NCBI GenBank assembly: GCA_002243285.1
Contig: CP022585.1
Span: forward strand, 2,778,641-2,842,640
From: Candidatus Fluviicola riflensis
GTDB lineage: Bacteria > Bacteroidota > Bacteroidia > Flavobacteriales_D > Crocinitomicaceae
Reading direction: 5' to 3'
Length of the DNA: 64,000 nucleotides
Shown here: positions 61,158 through 64,000 of the stretch, one piece after another
How the letters are laid out: every line of letters begins with the position of its first letter
Position numbering within the stretch: the stretch's first letter is position 1
Notes under the pieces: model-generated
Database searches by the model: none
What the model saw: the letters and a program-made list of their open reading frames with translations, nothing else
What the model was told of the DNA's origin: nothing
Position numbers and translations under genes: made by a program

Positions 61158-62051
61158 TTAATCGTTAAATGAGAGCAGGGTCATCCAGGCTCCTTCTATA
61201 TTATTTTCGGCAATAAGCTGTTGTGCACGCTGGTGCAGTTCCAACTCCAATTTTGCCGGTTCGTCTTCTAAAGTTAGGAAAAAATCACTTAGTTCCAACA
61301 ACTTATACTCGTTTACATCGGTTTCATTCGGCAATTCGGTAACCCCGGCCAATTGTGCCAGATCATTCGGAGTGAGCACTTTACTGTTGCGAATATCTTC
61401 AGGCAACTGATCAAAACCAATTCCAATAGTTGTAAGCGGTTTGGTAACCTCAAACATCGATGCTTCGTTGGCGTGACAGTACCAATTTCCGCCCATTCGG
61501 GCTACGAGATTGATCTTTTTCTGATCGATCATACCGTTTTCGTCGAGAACCGCTTCGCTGATGTGAATTTTGGTCACTTCGCAAATCACGAGGTTCCCGG
61601 CTCCGCCCTGATCACCCAATTCGATGACCTGGTTCACTTTGCATTCAAACTGCACCGGCGATTCCAACACGCGCATCGGTCGGATGGTTTCAGAAGCTAC
61701 AGGCGTAAAACCGGCTTTCACAAATTCATCCACTTCAGGCGGGTACGGTGAACTGCTAAGGCTCATCTGGTGCAAAATGTCGTGATTCACAATATTGATC
61801 ACCACTTCCGGAATCTGTTTCACGTTGTTGTACGTGTCTTTGGTGGTATTCGTGCGACCGTTTCGCGCCGGCGAAAAAATCAAAATGGGCGGTGCCGCAC
61901 TGAAAACATTGAAAAAACTGAAAGGCGAAAGGTTGTTGTTTCCGTTTTCATCGATCGTAGAGGCAAACGCAATCGGACGCGGACCAATAGCCCCAAGGAG
62001 GTATTGATGCAATTTCGGAATGGGTAATTCTTTCGGATCGTACGTTACCAT
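61158..62051 (-). CDS. Flavin reductase family protein
   Basis: 297 residues from ATG 62051. FMN-binding split-barrel: IGPRPIAFASTIDENGNNNLSPFSFFN, then VVINIV and FECKVNQVIELG are family features. Such proteins bind FMN and either reduce it or act as small oxidoreductases. A TATTTTTG -7 box lies on the minus strand at 62076-62069. Probably co-transcribed with DUF3127. Confidence 0.9.
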   Translation of the reverse strand: MVTYDPKELPIPKLHQYLLGAIGPRPIAFASTIDENGNNNLSPFSFFNVFSAAPPILIFSPARNGRTNTTKDTYNNVKQIPEVVINIVNHDILHQMSLSSSPYPPEVDEFVKAGFTPVASETIRPMRVLESPVQFECKVNQVIELGDQGGAGNLVICEVTKIHISEAVLDENGMIDQKKINLVARMGGNWYCHANEASMFEVTKPLTTIGIGFDQLPEDIRNSKVLTPNDLAQLAGVTELPNETDVNEYKLLELSDFFLTLEDEPAKLELELHQRAQQLIAENNIEGAWMTLLSFND

Positions 62052-62068
62052 GAACAAACAATTTTGGG

Positions 62069-62076
62069 CAAAAATA
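62069..62076 (-). promoter_or_regulatory. Putative -7 box (TATTTTTG)
   Basis: TAnnTTTG on the minus strand, 18 bases before the ATG at 62051. No good -33 TTG. Confidence 0.4.
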
Positions 62077-62289
62077 CGGAAATGAACAGGTGGTTGGGAG
62101 GAGAGATTTGAGATTTAATTAACAAATTTGAGAATTATGAATTCGGTAATTATGAATTATGAAGAGAGTACTTAACATTATTCGCTGGAAAGATCAAATC
62201 GTTCATTGAAAACGAATGTTGATTGGTTTCGCCGGTGTAATTATTTTCATTCTACTAATTTTACGGTAAACCCAATTAACAAACGACCT

Positions 62290-63180
62290 ATGCGCATTGC
62301 ATTTATCATCCTGATTACTTGTTGTCAATTTGATTTGGCTGCACAGGATTCAATCACCATACAACCGCTTCCCCGCTATACCGAATTCACTGGTTCTCTG
62401 GAGCACCACACGCATTTCTTAAGTACCGCACATGCTACGGGAATAAATATAGGGATCTGCCAGCCGCTGGGAACTCATTTTTCTGTTCGGGCACAGAGTT
62501 TTCTGACTCCGATAAAATCATTTGATGCGAGTAAAGCGGCCATTTCTTCGACCGTTAATGATAACAACGTTCGTACACCAAGCTATAACATTTCGTCATT
62601 GACGGTAGTTTGGACTCCGTTTACCGGAAGCAATCTTTCTACCGGAAAAAGAGGCCAGAAACAGCGTGATTATACGTTTGGAATCCGTGGCGGGTATTTC
62701 TACAATCAGCTCTCCTACCCTAGTTTCAACACAATCGACTATTACCAAACGGATACCACTGCAATCGGTGAACCACGATATATTTTAGGTACGCGATCTC
62801 ATGCGCTTTCCGCCGGACTGGAATTTTCGATCACGAAGAAGACTGCTGAGAAAATCGTAAACATGAGCTATTATGCCGATTTTCTATATGGCGTTCATTT
62901 CAGTTATGTCGGTTACACCCAACACAACGATGGTAGTTACGAAGCTTATTCGCCTGAAGTTGGTGATTATAAAATCAACCGAAAAGGTGTCAGAATCGGT
63001 TTTAAGTACACGCATTTCAGACAAGGCCATTGGGGCGGATTTTGCGCAGTTGAAGCGTTTTGGAAACCGATGTTGAGTTATTATGCGAAAAGTTCGTATT
63101 TCATTCCGCGCGGTGGTGAACGCTTGTCGCCAGGAGCTGTTTCGGCGAGAGTTGGAGTGGTTTATAGGATTGGGAAATAA
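62290..63180 (+). CDS. Secreted outer-membrane protein of unknown function
   Basis: 296 residues from ATG 62290; the longer start at 62206 has no signal peptide at its front. Signal peptide MRIAFIILITCCQFDLAAQ. Strands such as INIGICQPLGTHFSVRAQSFL, YTFGIRGGYFY and VRIGFKYTHFRQ and a final VVYRIGK fit an outer-membrane beta-barrel. No family recognised. Confidence 0.7.
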   Translation: MRIAFIILITCCQFDLAAQDSITIQPLPRYTEFTGSLEHHTHFLSTAHATGINIGICQPLGTHFSVRAQSFLTPIKSFDASKAAISSTVNDNNVRTPSYNISSLTVVWTPFTGSNLSTGKRGQKQRDYTFGIRGGYFYNQLSYPSFNTIDYYQTDTTAIGEPRYILGTRSHALSAGLEFSITKKTAEKIVNMSYYADFLYGVHFSYVGYTQHNDGSYEAYSPEVGDYKINRKGVRIGFKYTHFRQGHWGGFCAVEAFWKPMLSYYAKSSYFIPRGGERLSPGAVSARVGVVYRIGK

Positions 63181-63361
63181 TCCGGTTCCGAGGTTTCTTT
63201 CAGGTCATTTAACGTTCGTAATATTGCAAATTGGCATGCCAAATAAATGTTCGTGAATTTGCAATATTACGCCGGCTTTTTTTGAATAAAAACACATCTC
63301 AATTCACACTTTATCCGGTTACCAAACGTTAATATCAACATTCATCAACAAACGCCCCAAT
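63181..63361. other. Intergenic stretch with family-1 palindrome, locus 7
   Basis: Contains only the palindrome at 63213-63271; no gene. Confidence 0.6.
63213..63271. repeat. Family-1 palindromic repeat, locus 7
   Basis: CGTAATATTGCAAATT (63217-63232) and AATTTGCAATATTACG (63256-63271) are exact 16-base arms; GGCATGCC sits in the loop. The left arm repeats the first 15 bases found in locus 3. Confidence 0.9.
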
Positions 63362-64000
63362 ATGTTGATCCGATTCGTTTTTCTTTTCTTTCTATTTAGT
63401 CATCAGCTTTTTGCACAGCAACAATTTTCACCCGAACAGCTGAACCAACCCAAAAAGTACGGACCACAAATCAGTGCATTGCTCAGTACGCAGGAAATCG
63501 CTGCTTTCAAAGACACCATTTCCAATACGCTGTTGCTTCGCAATGGATTTCGCTCGTCGGATTTTGTGAATGAAGAAGATTGGCTGGCCATTCAAGACAG
63601 CGTTGATGTTTATCGCATCGATGTGGTGTATTCCAAATATCCATTGAGAAAAGGTGTTTATTCGGAGATTTATCCGCTGCTGTGCAGCCGGTTGGTTCAT
63701 TTATTTGAATTGGATGAAGAACTCAACAGTACAGACATTTCCTGGAACAAAGTGTTGCAAACTGCTTGTCACAACGACCAGGAAGCCGACCAATTACCTC
63801 ACGGAATTGTGATTTGGTACCATCCGCGTGTGGAAACGGAAGAAATCGTTGAAACGGAGCTTGTGATTGATGAAGAACGAACTGCCGGAGCGACGCAAAC
63901 AACGCTCGCGGAACTCAGTGCAACAATCGATTACATAGCCGGTTCTTCTTTTTTCAGTGATTCGCTGAAAGCACAACTCACAGGTAAAACGATTGATGAA
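63362..64000 (+). CDS. Secreted protein of unknown function (3' part off the right edge)
   Basis: 213 codons from ATG 63362 without a stop. Signal peptide MLIRFVFLFFLFSHQLFAQ, then a mature part beginning QFSPEQLNQPKKYGPQISALL with no recognised family; Asp/Glu-rich near residues 155-175. Start chosen for the signal peptide. It lies after the family-1 palindrome. Confidence 0.75.
   Translation, partial: MLIRFVFLFFLFSHQLFAQQQFSPEQLNQPKKYGPQISALLSTQEIAAFKDTISNTLLLRNGFRSSDFVNEEDWLAIQDSVDVYRIDVVYSKYPLRKGVYSEIYPLLCSRLVHLFELDEELNSTDISWNKVLQTACHNDQEADQLPHGIVIWYHPRVETEEIVETELVIDEERTAGATQTTLAELSATIDYIAGSSFFSDSLKAQLTGKTIDE

Overview
The window reads as chromosome of a gliding or surface-living member of the Bacteroidota, most likely Flavobacteriales and plausibly near Fluviicola/Crocinitomicaceae. 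The clues seen in the sequence are five secreted proteins ending in type IX secretion (T9SS) C-terminal domains (four type A, one type B), an LpxC-FabZ fusion, menaquinone genes, several Bacteroidota-typical families (DUF4159, DUF5686, DUF3127, DUF4258-like), TAnnTTTG-type -7 boxes in place of sigma70 promoters, and almost no Shine-Dalgarno sequences. No database was searched; assignments rest on recognised motifs, gene length and context.

Layout. 1-760: a truncated AAA/archaeal-type ATPase whose leader is a six-copy alternating inverted-repeat array. 852-3192: holA-rsmE-DUF4159 overlapping operon. 3364-7166: secreted barrel-like protein, then arginase and argS. 7509-13252: T9SS lectin, then a lipoprotein/outer-membrane-barrel/HHH-barrel operon. 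13361-13435: tRNA-His. 13698-17112: Gfo/Idh/MocA oxidoreductase, lipoprotein and polyprenyl-phosphate sugar transferase, suggesting a surface polysaccharide. 17311-22570: WG-repeat protein, a 998-residue gliding-type adhesin and a thioredoxin-fold secreted protein. 22614-26508: rlmD and a T9SS lamin-tail protein. 26876-31437: Rrf2 regulator and the lpxD-lpxC/fabZ-lpxA lipid A operon. 31577-34075: trxA, two-TM protein, DUF493, uncharacterised protein, TerC. 34476-37697: menI-menF-menD. 37901-41854: lipase, membrane protein, two GNATs around two paralogous lipoproteins. 41980-44403: lon. 44829-51092: DUF1456, VOC protein, T9SS protein overlapping a frameshifted YefM antitoxin remnant, GlmU-like protein, Na+ symporter, small membrane protein. 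51283-57157: DUF5686 barrel, TPR-HTH sensor, T9SS protein. 57254-64000: secreted proteins, ruvC, flippase-like protein, glycosyltransferase, DUF3127, flavin reductase and a right-edge partial gene.

Most genes are ordinary housekeeping or envelope genes. The structure not explained by them lies between genes: (i) a dispersed family of palindromes built on a TTCGTAATATTGCGAA core at seven loci, twice bracketing single genes; (ii) a nested-stem element at 3208-3298 and 44615-44737 sharing a 20-base core; (iii) GCTCGG hairpins, one inside a predicted three-way junction upstream of menI; (iv) the ATPase-linked array at 597-754. These, the frameshifted antitoxin and a candidate small RNA at 34165-34305 are the best leads. 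No CRISPR array, transposase, integrase or phage gene is visible.
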